From Vreelandella venusta (GTDB taxonomy: Bacteria; Pseudomonadota; Gammaproteobacteria; Pseudomonadales; Halomonadaceae): 64,000 nt of DNA. The notes below the pieces were generated by a model. That model was not told where the DNA came from and ran no database searches. It worked only from the letters and a program-made list of their open reading frames with translations. The translations under genes and the position numbers were made by a program. Below, one piece after another: positions 10,423 to 19,435 of the stretch. Each line of letters opens with the position of its first letter. Positions within the stretch are counted from its first letter, which is position 1. Where the stretch lies: contig NZ_BJUL01000013.1 of assembly GCF_007989605.1 (NCBI RefSeq), forward strand, positions 1 through 64,000, read 5' to 3'.

Positions 10423-11523
10423 ATGCAGCGTTGGGTGGGAATCGTCGTATTAAGCGCGCTAAGCGTCATGGCGCACGCGAACGAACCGCTGCCGGGTGAT
10501 ATTGTTCGCGATCTTAATGGCTTACAAAGCCAATTAGCTGAGCAGCCCAGCGGCGAGGCTGATAGCGATGTGCTCGAGCGTATTACGCGCCATGCGCGAT
10601 CCCAGGCGGCGCGCCTCGCGGGTGGCAATCGTGCGGACCAGTGGGCAAGTGCACTTTATCATCAGCTCGCCGCGAGTGCGCTGGTGCGTCAAGGTGAGCA
10701 CGTTGCGGCTGCTGATGAGCTAGCCAGTGCGCGACAGCGGCCTAGCGTGCCTAACAGTCAAATTCTGCGTTGGCTGCGTGATGAGGCGTCGCTACGTCGC
10801 GCCGCTAACCAGCGGCCCGAAGCCATCACGCTGTATGAACAGTGGCTAACTCAATCTCAAGGCAGTCCACACTACGATGAATCAGCATGGCGACTGATTC
10901 GTTTGTTAGTGGAAGTAGAGCGCTGGGATGATGCTGCTAAATGGCTGACTCCGTTACTACAAAAAGGTGGATTGACGGACACGCAGCAGACACTAACCAC
11001 GCTAGTGTTACGCAATGCGGATCAAAACGAGCAGGCTCTCGGTTGGCTGGTGGGGGATTTGAATGCGCAGAGCGATCCTGATGCTTGGCGTCAGGCGGCA
11101 GGGCTTGCCCAGCAAGCAGGTCAGGCGGGTGTGGCGGCTGGCGTGTGGGAGATGGCATGGCAGCTGGGGAAGTTCACTACGCTCGAAGATCGCTTAACGT
11201 TAATTCGTCTGCATTTGGCGGGTGGCACGCCAGCCAGGGCAGGTGAGCACTTAGAAGCGGCTATTCAAGAAGGTTTGTTGGCGCGTGATGAGGAAACGTT
11301 ACGGCTGCTGGCGGGGGCATGGCAGCAGGCTAGGCATGTTGATAAGGCGCTAAATGCTTGGAGGGCGCTTGCTGAAAGCACTCAACAAGCAGAAGACTGG
11401 CGGCAATATGGGCAGCTGGCTTACCGCTGGGGGCAAGATGATCAGGCCGAGGAGGCTCTTATCAGGGCGGCAAATCTTGGCGATGATCAGGCAGGACAGT
11501 GGTTGGCAAATTTTGAAGAGTGA
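10423..11523 (+). CDS. Exported helical-repeat protein, last gene of the TonB operon
   Basis: 366 residues from the ATG at 10423, which has ribosome site gagga; in-frame starts further upstream would translate the 13-bp repeats and are rejected. A signal peptide (VGIVVLSALSVMAHA, about residues 5-19) sends it to the periplasm. The rest is all-helical, with repeated Trp/Ala/Leu/Glu patterns of TPR-like units, for example ALNAWRALAESTQQAEDW and QYGQLAYRWGQDDQAEEAL near the C-terminus. Similar TPR proteins end TtpC-type TonB operons in marine gammaproteobacteria; a scaffold role is inference. Confidence 0.75.
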   Translation: MQRWVGIVVLSALSVMAHANEPLPGDIVRDLNGLQSQLAEQPSGEADSDVLERITRHARSQAARLAGGNRADQWASALYHQLAASALVRQGEHVAAADELASARQRPSVPNSQILRWLRDEASLRRAANQRPEAITLYEQWLTQSQGSPHYDESAWRLIRLLVEVERWDDAAKWLTPLLQKGGLTDTQQTLTTLVLRNADQNEQALGWLVGDLNAQSDPDAWRQAAGLAQQAGQAGVAAGVWEMAWQLGKFTTLEDRLTLIRLHLAGGTPARAGEHLEAAIQEGLLARDEETLRLLAGAWQQARHVDKALNAWRALAESTQQAEDWRQYGQLAYRWGQDDQAEEALIRAANLGDDQAGQWLANFEE

Positions 11524-11542
11524 CGTGCAAAACCCTCAACAA

Positions 11543-11569
11543 ACGCCCCTCGAACAACCTTAGGGGCGT
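11543..11569. terminator. Hairpin between convergent genes
   Basis: Stem acgcccct at 11543-11550 pairs perfectly with aggggcgt at 11562-11569 across 11 nt. T tracts are poor on both strands, so its strength as a terminator for the TonB operon or xthA is uncertain. Confidence 0.5.
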
Positions 11570-11590
11570 ACATGTGCTTGGCTTTTTTAC

Positions 11591-12427
11591 TCAGTCAGTC
11601 GTCTGGGAAAGCGTCAACGCAAAATCGCTCCAGGTAGGAGCGTGATCAGAAGGTCGCTCCATGCCGCGCAATTCATAATCGATGCCTGCGCCGGTGACGC
11701 ATTCGGCAAGCGGTTTAGACACCAGGATGTAGTCAATGCGCAGGCCGCGTTTTGGCTCGCGGTCAAAGCCCTTTGAGCGGTAGTCAAACCAGCTGAACCA
11801 CTCACTATTATCTGGGTGACACAGCCGATAGCTGTCGCTAAGCCCCCACGCTTTTATACCTTCAAGCCATTCTCTCTCGATAGGCTGAAAGCTGGCTTTG
11901 CCCTCACGCAACCAGCGTTTGCGGCTTGGTTCGCCAATGCCAATATCCTGATCTTCCGGGGATATGTTGAAATCCCCCATGATCGCCAGCTGTTCTTCAG
12001 GATGGTGCTGGTTGTGTAGCAGGTTTGCCAGCTGCTGATAGAAGCGCGCTTTGTGCGGGAATTTAGTTGGGTGTTCAATGTTTTCACCCTGGGGGAAGTA
12101 GCCGTTCCAAACAGTGACTGTTTCGCCGTTATCGGCCAGTAACTGCACGCCAATCATCCGGCGTTGGGCGTCTTCCTCATCATCAGGAAAGCCATAAAAT
12201 ACCGCTTGGGGTTTTTGCCGACACATTAAGGCAACCCCGTAATGGCCTTTTTGACCGTAATAAAAAACGTGATAGCCCATGGCTTCAACGTCAGCCAGAG
12301 GAAACTCACTGTCGTGTACTTTGGTTTCCTGTAGGCCAATGACGTCTGGCTGCTGCGTATCAATCAGCGCTTGAAGCTGATGAAGTCGCGCCCGAATGCC
12401 ATTGATATTAAACGAGACCAAACGCAT
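11591..12427 (-). CDS. xthA: Exodeoxyribonuclease III
   Basis: 278 residues, endonuclease/exonuclease/phosphatase fold. It cuts DNA at abasic sites and removes 3' blocking groups in base excision repair. Motifs: FNINGIRAR near residues 6-14, GLQETKVHD with the metal-binding Glu near 35, [11 protein letters not shown] near 150-160, and C-terminal SDHAPTW with catalytic Asp-His. Length fits the E. coli enzyme. Its ATG overlaps by one base the stop codon of the small upstream gene (TAATG), so the two are cotranscribed and probably translationally coupled. Confidence 0.93.
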   Translation of the reverse strand: MRLVSFNINGIRARLHQLQALIDTQQPDVIGLQETKVHDSEFPLADVEAMGYHVFYYGQKGHYGVALMCRQKPQAVFYGFPDDEEDAQRRMIGVQLLADNGETVTVWNGYFPQGENIEHPTKFPHKARFYQQLANLLHNQHHPEEQLAIMGDFNISPEDQDIGIGEPSRKRWLREGKASFQPIEREWLEGIKAWGLSDSYRLCHPDNSEWFSWFDYRSKGFDREPKRGLRIDYILVSKPLAECVTGAGIDYELRGMERPSDHAPTWSDFALTLSQTTD

Positions 12428-12675
12428 TACGAACGATCTCCTGAAGGGTTGTCTCCTTCTTTATCAGGATGGATGGCAATATTCTGTCCGTCTTGCTGGC
12501 GTGCCAGTTTACGCACGGCTTGAAGCTTGCGTTGTTGCTGCTTTTTAGCCACAAAACGGCGTGAAGGAGCCACGGCATCAGGGTTGTCATGGCGCCATTT
12601 TTTGTAATCTTTGCGGCGACCAGTGCGGATAGTTACCTTATCCGCTAGCGAACGAGTTTTTTTCTTACGCGTCAT
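12427..12675 (-). CDS. Small basic protein upstream of xthA
   Basis: 82 residues, very rich in Lys and Arg (begins [14 protein letters not shown]), with a helical, nucleic-acid-binding look and the block [16 protein letters not shown] near residues 20-35. I do not recognise a named family. It is real in my view because it has a proper ribosome site (aaggagcgcgac before ATG), a codon usage like its neighbours, and a one-base stop-start overlap with xthA. A role in binding DNA or RNA is suggested only by its charge. Confidence 0.7.
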   Translation of the reverse strand: MTRKKKTRSLADKVTIRTGRRKDYKKWRHDNPDAVAPSRRFVAKKQQQRKLQAVRKLARQQDGQNIAIHPDKEGDNPSGDRS

Positions 12676-12820
12676 GTCGCGCTCCTTGGGTTAATTGATG
12701 CCTCATTCTAACAGGCAAGCGCACTCCTTCGACAGCAGGACGCGCTCTTATCGCCAACCCCTGGTACAATGCGCACTTCGTGATGCCTAACATCCACAGC
12801 AATGGACAGATACACAGCCT

Positions 12821-14095
12821 ATGAGCGAGCCGGAACAGACCACAGCATCGGCCCAGAACCGCAAGCCTAAACGCCGCCGTCGGAAGCCGCGTCGTCGTCA
12901 ATCAAACTGGGATCTTCGTCAGTTTCAGGTGCCCGCCGTTGCCGGCAAGTGGCGCTTTCATGACTTTGATCTGCCGCTGCCTTTGATGCGTGCCATTCAT
13001 GCCCAGGGGTTTGAATACTGCACGCCTATTCAGTCAGAGGCGCTGCGACACACGCTGCTGGGTGGCGATATTGTCGGCAAGGCGCAGACAGGCACCGGAA
13101 AAACCGCCGCCTTTTTGATCTCGGTAATGGCTTATTTTCTGGAAGAGCCGACCCCCGATGGCCAAAAGCAGGGTGCACCCCGTGCGTTAATTATTGCGCC
13201 TACCCGGGAATTGGCACTGCAAATTGAAAAAGATGCTAAAGCGCTTGCTCGCTTCACGCAGCTCAATGTGGCCAGTGTTGTCGGCGGCATGGACTATCAA
13301 AAGCAGCGCGACAGTTTGGGTAAGAAGATCGATATTTTGGTGGCAACACCAGGCCGCTTGCTGGACTTCCATCAGAAGCGTGATATCGACCTTTCCGAAG
13401 TTGAAGTGTTGGTATTGGATGAAGCGGACCGTATGCTTTCCATGGGCTTTATTCCCGATGTGAAGCGCATCATCCGTTATACGCCTAAAAAAGAGCAGCG
13501 CCAGACGTTTCTGTTCTCGGCAACCTTTACCGATGATATCTTGAACCTAGCGAGTCAATGGACGCTCAATCCTGCCCATGTAGAGATTGAAGTTACCGTT
13601 GAGAATCAGGCCGATATCGATCAGCGCGTTTATTTAGTATCTGATGACGACAAGCAGCGGCTGTTGGTGAACCTGCTGACACAGGAGAGCTTCGAGCGCG
13701 TGATGGTGTTTGGTAATCGCCGTGATCTCGTGCGCAAGCTAGATGATTTGCTGAAAAAAGCGGGTGTCAGTGTCGCTATGCTATCAGGAGACGTGCCACA
13801 AAATCAGCGCATCAAAACCTTGGAAAGCTTCCGTGAGGGAGATATCCAAGTGCTGGTGGCAACTGATGTCGCAGGACGTGGTATTCATATTGAAGATGTC
13901 AGCCATGTGATCAACTACACGCTGCCGGAAGATCCGGAAGATTACGTTCACCGTATTGGACGTACCGGACGTGCGGGGGCCAAAGGCGTCTCGATTAGTT
14001 TTGTTGGCGAAGAAGATGCATTCTCGCTACCAGAGATTGAGCGCTACATTAACGGTAAGTTGCCCTGCGAACATCCGCCGGAAGGCATGCTGTAA
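12821..14095 (+). CDS. rhlB: DEAD-box RNA helicase RhlB
   Basis: 424 residues. After an Arg/Lys-rich N-terminal tail (residues 13-27) comes the Q motif (YCTPIQ), Walker A AQTGTGKT near 88-95, PTRELALQ, the DEAD box VLDEADRM near 196-203, FSATF, and [10 protein letters not shown] in the second RecA domain. RhlB unwinds RNA in the RNA degradosome together with RNase E and PNPase in E. coli. The C-terminal region is short, unlike RhlE or DeaD. dinG follows after 5 bp on the same strand, so the two form an operon. Confidence 0.88.
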   Translation: MSEPEQTTASAQNRKPKRRRRKPRRRQSNWDLRQFQVPAVAGKWRFHDFDLPLPLMRAIHAQGFEYCTPIQSEALRHTLLGGDIVGKAQTGTGKTAAFLISVMAYFLEEPTPDGQKQGAPRALIIAPTRELALQIEKDAKALARFTQLNVASVVGGMDYQKQRDSLGKKIDILVATPGRLLDFHQKRDIDLSEVEVLVLDEADRMLSMGFIPDVKRIIRYTPKKEQRQTFLFSATFTDDILNLASQWTLNPAHVEIEVTVENQADIDQRVYLVSDDDKQRLLVNLLTQESFERVMVFGNRRDLVRKLDDLLKKAGVSVAMLSGDVPQNQRIKTLESFREGDIQVLVATDVAGRGIHIEDVSHVINYTLPEDPEDYVHRIGRTGRAGAKGVSISFVGEEDAFSLPEIERYINGKLPCEHPPEGML

Positions 14096-14100
14096 CGCGC

Positions 14101-16230
14101 ATGCTCGATAATGCGCTAAAAAGCGATATTCAAGACGCCTATCGTCGCGTGGTGGAAAAGCTTGAGCTGACACCACGCTATGGCCAGCGTCTGATGATCG
14201 CAGAAATCGCCCGTACGCTAGGTGGCATTGAGCAGGATAGCGAAGGCAAGCGCACAAACGATAATCATGTGTGTGTGCTGGAAGCGGGTACCGGAACCGG
14301 TAAAACGCTTGCCTACCTGATTGCCGCATTGCCGATTGCTAAGGCGCAGGGAAAGCGACTGATTGTTTCCACCGCAACGGTGGCGCTGCAGGAGCAAGTG
14401 CTTAATCAGGACTTGCCTTCGCTTGCCAGTCATAGCGGTATTGCCTTTCGTTACGCCTTGGCAAAAGGGCGCGGCAGGTACGTATGTGTTGCGCGCCTTG
14501 ATCAGGCGTTGGAAGGCTCTGAGCCAAACCCGACGCTATCGCTGTTTGAGCAGTCACTTCAATCCCACAGCAGTGACTTTTCTCTATTAGCTACGGATCT
14601 GGCCGAAGCTTACGGCAAAGGTGAATGGGCTGGTGATCGTGATACATGGTCGGCGTCGATCGACGACGGTCATTGGCGACAGCTCACGGTAGACCATCGC
14701 CAGTGCACTGGGCGTCGCTGTGGTCATTTCGGTGCCTGCGCCTTTTTCCGTTCCCGGCGTGAGCTGGAAGATGCCGATATAATCGTGGCTAACCATGACT
14801 TAGTTCTTGCTGACCTGGCGCTGGGTGGTGGGGCGATTCTCCCTGATCCGGCTGACTGCATTTTTGTCTTTGATGAAGGCCACCATCTGCCCGATAAGGC
14901 GCTTTCCCACTTTGCCCATCGCTTTGCGGTACATGGCTGCCTGCGTTGGTTAAAAACACTGAAAAGCAGTCTAACCGATCTGCATCAAGGATTAGCAGTT
15001 CAGCCGACGATTGCGCGTTTGCTCGCCGGGCTACCTGAGCTGCTGCATAACTTAGAGCCTGCTTTGGGCGATGTGTTTAGCATGGGGCACCACCTGGCGG
15101 GGCGGGAAAACGGCTTGTCGGATGAAGAGGCGAACCATCAGCTGCGTTTTGAAAAAGGCCAGGTGCCAGAAGCGCTTCGCGAACAAGCACAGCAACTGCT
15201 AGTTATGTTTGCCACGCTGTCACGCAGCCTGGAGAGCATAAGCGATATTCTGCGCGAAAGTCTCGATCCTGATAAGCAAACAGGCTTGGACCGGGATCAG
15301 GCCGACACCTGGTTACCGCTGATTGCACTACTTCATGGGCGCTCGCTTGATGCCCATTCACTATGGCAAGCGTTCAGTGAGCAAGATGCTGCCAATGCGC
15401 CGCCTAGTGCGCGTTGGATTACGCTTAGTCGTGTGGCGGGAGAGCCGGAAATTGAGTTTTCGGCAAGCCCCGTATCCGCGGCGCATACCCTTGCGAAACA
15501 TTTGTGGGGACGTTGCCATGGCGCGCTAGTAACGTCAGCAACACTTACCGCGCTGGGGCGCTTTGAGCGAATCCAAGAACGCGCTGGGCTAGCAAACCGC
15601 TATCGCTATCAGGCGTTGCCGAGCCCCTTTGATTACGCCAATGCCGTTTTGCGCGTGCCTAAGGAAGCGACCGATCCCAGTGATCGCGATGCCCATGAAA
15701 GCGCCATCGTCAATTTCGTGGCCCAATTGGGAGACGACGAAGCTGCGCTGGTGCTGTTTTCTTCCCGGGCGCAATTGCGAGCGGTGGAAAAAGCCTTGCC
15801 TGTGAAGGCTAAAGGGCGCGTGTTAGCGCAGGATGCGCTGCCTAAACATGAATTGCTTGAACGTCATCGCGCGGCTGTCGATGATGGTAATGGGAGCATC
15901 ATTTTTGGTTTGGCCAGCTTTGCTGAAGGTATCGACTTACCTGGCGACTATCTTACCCATGTGGTGATTACCCGGCTGCCATTTGCAGTGCCCGATGATC
16001 CGGTGGGAGCCACCCTTGCTGAGTGGATTGAGAGCCAAGGCGGTAATCCGTTTATGCGAATTAGTGTTCCAGATGCGTCAATCAAGCTAGTGCAGGCCTG
16101 CGGGCGGTTGATCCGTAAGGAGAGCGACCGTGGCGTTATCACGCTGCTGGACCGCCGGGTGATTACGCGTCGATATGGCCAAGCATTGCTAGATGCTCTG
16201 CCGCCATTCAAACGAGAAATCATCGCGTAA
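14101..16230 (+). CDS. dinG: ATP-dependent DNA helicase DinG
   Basis: 709 residues, XPD-like superfamily 2 helicase that unwinds DNA 5' to 3' and acts on R-loops and D-loops. Walker A EAGTGTGKT is near residues 61-69. Four cysteines that would hold a 4Fe-4S cluster are visible: RYVCVARL near 124 and CTGRRCGHFGAC near 200-211. The Walker B box is DEGH (VFDEGHHLPDKA, near 257), which is normal for DinG and not a mutation. C-terminal motifs GLASFAEGIDLPG and QACGRLIRKESDRG are intact. It follows rhlB closely. Confidence 0.9.
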   Translation: MLDNALKSDIQDAYRRVVEKLELTPRYGQRLMIAEIARTLGGIEQDSEGKRTNDNHVCVLEAGTGTGKTLAYLIAALPIAKAQGKRLIVSTATVALQEQVLNQDLPSLASHSGIAFRYALAKGRGRYVCVARLDQALEGSEPNPTLSLFEQSLQSHSSDFSLLATDLAEAYGKGEWAGDRDTWSASIDDGHWRQLTVDHRQCTGRRCGHFGACAFFRSRRELEDADIIVANHDLVLADLALGGGAILPDPADCIFVFDEGHHLPDKALSHFAHRFAVHGCLRWLKTLKSSLTDLHQGLAVQPTIARLLAGLPELLHNLEPALGDVFSMGHHLAGRENGLSDEEANHQLRFEKGQVPEALREQAQQLLVMFATLSRSLESISDILRESLDPDKQTGLDRDQADTWLPLIALLHGRSLDAHSLWQAFSEQDAANAPPSARWITLSRVAGEPEIEFSASPVSAAHTLAKHLWGRCHGALVTSATLTALGRFERIQERAGLANRYRYQALPSPFDYANAVLRVPKEATDPSDRDAHESAIVNFVAQLGDDEAALVLFSSRAQLRAVEKALPVKAKGRVLAQDALPKHELLERHRAAVDDGNGSIIFGLASFAEGIDLPGDYLTHVVITRLPFAVPDDPVGATLAEWIESQGGNPFMRISVPDASIKLVQACGRLIRKESDRGVITLLDRRVITRRYGQALLDALPPFKREIIA

Positions 16231-16243
16231 TAAAAGATAGCCA

Positions 16244-16280
16244 TAAAAACGCCCCGCTAAGGCGAATTACCTTGCGGGGC
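16244..16280 (-). terminator. Terminator shared by dinG and aroG
   Basis: Stem gccccgc at 16251-16257 pairs with gcggggc at 16274-16280, with an inner aagg/cctt helix. On the minus strand it runs into five T (16245-16249), so it mainly ends aroG; on the plus strand it may also slow dinG transcription. Confidence 0.8.
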
Positions 16281-16297
16281 GCTTAGGGGCTGGCTTT

Positions 16298-17374
16298 TTA
16301 CTGTGCGATGCGCTGAGCGAGCACTGGCGCAAGCTTTTCGTTCATGCGGGTAAAGGTTTCAACCGTTGTGTCCCAATCGATGCAAGCATCAGTGATGGAG
16401 ACACCATAGGTTAGCTGGCTAAGATCGGCCGGGACTTTCTGGTTGCCCCAGCCGATATTCGATTCAACCATCAAACCGATAATGGACCTGTTACCTTCGA
16501 GGATTTGGTTGGTGACGTTTTCGAGCACCAGCGGCTGTAGGCCAGCATCTTTATTAGAGTTGGCGTGAGAGCAATCGATCATAATGTTGGCTGAAAGATT
16601 GGCTTTTTTAAGCTCTTTTTCAGCCAGCGCAACGCTGACGCTATCGTAATTTGGCTTGCCATTACCACCGCGCAGCACGACGTGGCCGTAAGCGTTGCCC
16701 CGCGTGCGAATAATGGCAACTTGGCCTGCGTTGTTGATACCCAGGAAGTTATGCGGGCTGGCAACAGACTGCAGGGCATTAATAGCGACGTCGAGGCTGC
16801 CGTCGGTGCCGTTTTTGAAGCCGACTGGGCAGGAGAGCCCGGATGCCATTTCACGATGGGTTTGCGATTCTGTGGTGCGTGCGCCGATCGCAGACCAGCT
16901 AATGCAGTCTTGCATATACTGGGGGGAAATCGGGTCTAACGCCTCTGTTGCCAGTGGCAGGCCAAGTTCAGCCAGGTCGACAAGTAGCTTGCGCGCGATA
17001 TGCAGGCCTTCATCAATTTCGAAAGAGTCGTTAAGATGAGGGTCGTTGATCAGCCCTTTCCAACCGACTGTGGTACGGGGCTTTTCGAAGTAGACGCGCA
17101 TGACAATGTACAGGCTATCGCTCACTTGGTCTGCCAATTGACGCAGGCGGCGGGCATAGTCTAGTGCGGCATCGACATCATGGATGGAGCATGGGCCTAC
17201 AACGACGAGAAGCCGGTGATCTTTACCATCGAGGATGTTTTGAATGGTATGGCGACCCTCAATAACAGAGCGTTCCGCAGCTTCTGTGAGCGGAATAGCC
17301 TCTTTAAGAGCTTCGGGGGTGGTGAGAACATCCTGTGCAAGGACGTTAAGATTACTAACCTGCAGATCTGACAT
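16298..17374 (-). CDS. aroG: 3-deoxy-7-phosphoheptulonate (DAHP) synthase, class I
   Basis: 358 residues. It joins phosphoenolpyruvate and erythrose 4-phosphate in the first step of aromatic amino acid synthesis. Family blocks: VVVGPCSIHD near residues 57-66, EKPRTTVGWKGLINDP near 96-111, GARTTESQTHREMASG near 164-179 and IDCSHANSNKD near 265-275. The AroG/AroF/AroH isozymes cannot be told apart safely here, so which amino acid inhibits it is open; the gene symbol is a family label. It is transcribed alone, with 380 bp upstream to rpoE. Confidence 0.9.
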   Translation of the reverse strand: MSDLQVSNLNVLAQDVLTTPEALKEAIPLTEAAERSVIEGRHTIQNILDGKDHRLLVVVGPCSIHDVDAALDYARRLRQLADQVSDSLYIVMRVYFEKPRTTVGWKGLINDPHLNDSFEIDEGLHIARKLLVDLAELGLPLATEALDPISPQYMQDCISWSAIGARTTESQTHREMASGLSCPVGFKNGTDGSLDVAINALQSVASPHNFLGINNAGQVAIIRTRGNAYGHVVLRGGNGKPNYDSVSVALAEKELKKANLSANIMIDCSHANSNKDAGLQPLVLENVTNQILEGNRSIIGLMVESNIGWGNQKVPADLSQLTYGVSITDACIDWDTTVETFTRMNEKLAPVLAQRIAQ

Positions 17375-17754
17375 CGTGCTACCTGTGCGTGCGCTATGGA
17401 CTAAAAAGTGGCTCTACTATGGCGTGTCAGGCAGGTAAAAATCAATTGTTACGGAACTTGATCTAGACGAAAAGTGTCGCGGTCAAGATTTTGTGGGGCT
17501 GCGGGTCACGTTGAGAGGAACGAGCGGGGGAGTGTGTGTAAGCGCTTGATGCTCCGTTAAGAACGCGTAACACTAAGTACCACAGAAATACTTTTTTACA
17601 CTGAATGTGGTAGGCGAATCATTCATTATTATCTGTCATCATTAAGATTAACCAATGCCCAAGGGACACTATGCTGCTTGCTGTGAAGGCCCATATGAAA
17701 GGGCAAAGAGAAATAGCGCTCGGCGTGCGTCGCACGAGCGGAAGGGGGGTGTGA
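17375..17754. other. 380-bp divergent spacer, aroG to rpoE
   Basis: No gene is visible. It must hold both promoters. A perfect sigma-E-type -35 (ggaactt, 17453-17459) is present, but no matching -10 stands 16-17 bp away (gtcgcg is found), so I do not call a promoter. The rpoE ribosome site gaaggggggt lies at 17741-17750. Confidence 0.5.
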
Positions 17755-18354
17755 ATGGGCACTCGTGAAACAGACCAGCAGTTGGTTGAACGTGCCCAAA
17801 AAGGTGACACACGCGCTTTCGATCTACTGGTCAAAAAATATCAGCACAAAATTATTGGATTGATCGGACGTTATGTTCACGATCACTCCGAAGTACAGGA
17901 CGTGGCGCAAGAAGCCTTTATCAAAGCGTATCGAGCACTAGGGAAATTTCGCTCGGAAAGTGCGTTTTACACATGGATGTATCGTATTGCGATTAACACT
18001 GCCAAAAATCATTTAGTGTCTCGTGGGCGCAGACCGCCCGGCAGTGATCTAGATATTGTCGATGCTGAAATAGTGGACCAGAGTGGACGATTGGCTGACG
18101 CTGAGTCACCAGAGGCATCGATTGCTCGCGATCAATTAGAGGCAGCCGTTTACGAAGCTATTGAAAATCTGCCAGATGATTTACGCACGGCGATCACGCT
18201 GCGTGAACTGGACGGTCTTGCGTATGAGGACATTGCTCAAGTGATGCAATGCCCCGTAGGCACCGTGCGTTCACGTATTTTTCGCGCCCGTGAGGCGGTT
18301 GATGAGCATATACGCCCACTAGTAACAACCGCGCGGAACAGTCGTGATGAGTAA
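17755..18354 (+). CDS. rpoE: Envelope-stress sigma factor (RpoE/AlgU)
   Basis: 199 residues, extracytoplasmic-function sigma factor. Region 2 includes DLLVKKYQHKIIGLIGRYVH (about 23-42) and VQDVAQEAFIKAYRALGKF, region 4 includes ITLRELDGLAYEDIAQVMQC (about 143-162) and GTVRSRIFRAREAVDEHI. The start MGTRETDQQLVERAQKGD is close to AlgU of Pseudomonas. It directs RNA polymerase to genes for outer-membrane repair; the genes for its anti-sigma factor and regulators follow. A gap of 296 bp to rseA is unusual, since the two normally lie close together. Confidence 0.95.
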   Translation: MGTRETDQQLVERAQKGDTRAFDLLVKKYQHKIIGLIGRYVHDHSEVQDVAQEAFIKAYRALGKFRSESAFYTWMYRIAINTAKNHLVSRGRRPPGSDLDIVDAEIVDQSGRLADAESPEASIARDQLEAAVYEAIENLPDDLRTAITLRELDGLAYEDIAQVMQCPVGTVRSRIFRAREAVDEHIRPLVTTARNSRDE

Positions 18355-18418
18355 GGAGCGGATGGCGGTAGAGTTAGGGCGCTAAATTCACATTTGATTA
18401 CGTTTTTAGATTTTTTGT

Positions 18419-18446
18419 GAACTGTCTGGAAAGTGAAGCGTCATAG
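18419..18446 (+). promoter_or_regulatory. Sigma-E-like promoter in the rpoE-rseA gap
   Basis: GAACTG at 18419-18424, a 16-bp spacer, then TCATAG at 18441-18446. The RpoE/AlgU consensus is GAACTT, 16-17 bp, TCtgA. Placement 205 bp before rseA would let the sigma factor raise its own inhibitor separately. The rest of the 296-bp gap (18355-18650) contains a weak ttcaca/tgtgaa inverted repeat at about 18387-18421 and no gene. Confidence 0.35.
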
Positions 18447-18650
18447 AACCTGACGATCTTAGTTGGGTCGAGTAAGCGCCAAGTAGACGCTCAGTGTTCA
18501 GTAGTTAAATAGTTTAATCTGCTGATAATTAAGCGTTTAGAAGTTGGCGATTTGAAACGAGGTCTTGGCCTGTGGAGTTGCTGCGGTGGTAAACACTTGG
18601 TAGCAGTGTCATCGCAGCGCTTCTAATAACACAGTGTGAGGGTGTGAAGT

Positions 18651-19391
18651 ATGAGTCATAACACACGGGAGTCGCTTTCAGCATTGATGGATAGCGAGAG
18701 TGACGAGCTTGAATTGCGCCGAGTGTTGAAGTCATTGCCTGACGATTCTGATGCGGCGGAGACATGGCGGCGCTACCATTTAGCACGCAGCATGATGCAG
18801 CGTGAGAGAAATGTTGATGTGAGCGTTGATCTTTCTGCTGGCATTATGGATCGATTGCGCGATGAACCTGCTCCAGCCCTTGAAAACGACGCGGTAGCTA
18901 CTCCCGTTCGTTCAGGTGGGCTTTCCTTTGCCCGTGGCGCCGGGGTGGCGGCTGCCGTTTCACTGATGGTTATTACCGGGGTGCAGTTCTTTAACAATGG
19001 CAGCACAACCTCTGGTGGCACGCAGAGTGCCGGCGGTAGCATTGCTGCCCAGTCTGGCGGTAGTGTGCAGGTTCAGCCTGTTACCCTCGCGGCTTCTCAG
19101 CCCGCTTCTATGACGCCAGCAGAAATGCCGATGTTTGAGCAGACGCCATTTCGTGTGAATGGTCAGTTTGGACAGGGTGGCCTTATGAATGTCAGCGAGG
19201 CTGGGTTCTCAACACTCCAGGCGCCCCAAGGAGATATGGCCCAGCAAACACTCGCTATTGATGCAGATCAGATCCGCCTGCTTAAGACCTACCTTGAGCA
19301 GCACGCGCAAGGTGCTGCCGGTGGAAGTGGCGATAGCTGGATGCCATTAATGCGCTCTTCTTCAGTAACCGAGCCTTTAGGGCAACGTTAA
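18651..19391 (+). CDS. rseA: Anti-sigma factor RseA/MucA
   Basis: 246 residues. The N-terminal sigma-binding domain is clear: RESLSALMDSESDELELRRV near residues 5-24 and TWRRYHLARSMMQRE near 43-57. One membrane helix follows near 90-107 (GAGVAAAVSLMVITGVQFF), then a periplasmic part rich in Gly, Ser and Gln. RseA holds RpoE at the membrane until it is cut by proteases under stress. Start ATG with ribosome site gtgaggg. It is about as long as or slightly longer than typical MucA. RseB and RseC follow. Confidence 0.9.
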   Translation: MSHNTRESLSALMDSESDELELRRVLKSLPDDSDAAETWRRYHLARSMMQRERNVDVSVDLSAGIMDRLRDEPAPALENDAVATPVRSGGLSFARGAGVAAAVSLMVITGVQFFNNGSTTSGGTQSAGGSIAAQSGGSVQVQPVTLAASQPASMTPAEMPMFEQTPFRVNGQFGQGGLMNVSEAGFSTLQAPQGDMAQQTLAIDADQIRLLKTYLEQHAQGAAGGSGDSWMPLMRSSSVTEPLGQR

Positions 19392-19435
19392 TCTTAGGTG
19401 CGTTGGCCGGCTTTTTTAACCAAGTGAGGGCCCGC

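Noticed and set aside
14860..14890. Mutated DEAH box (DEGH) in DinG
   Set aside because: DEGH is common in DinG proteins, and the iron-sulfur and helicase motifs are intact.
17453..17459. Perfect sigma-E -35 (ggaactt) before rpoE
   Set aside because: No TCTGA-like -10 occurs 16-17 bp downstream, and the leader would be about 270 nt.
19403..19435. TTG start for rseB at 19403
   Set aside because: No ribosome site and an unneeded N-terminal extension; GTG 19436 has gagg and gives a proper signal peptide.
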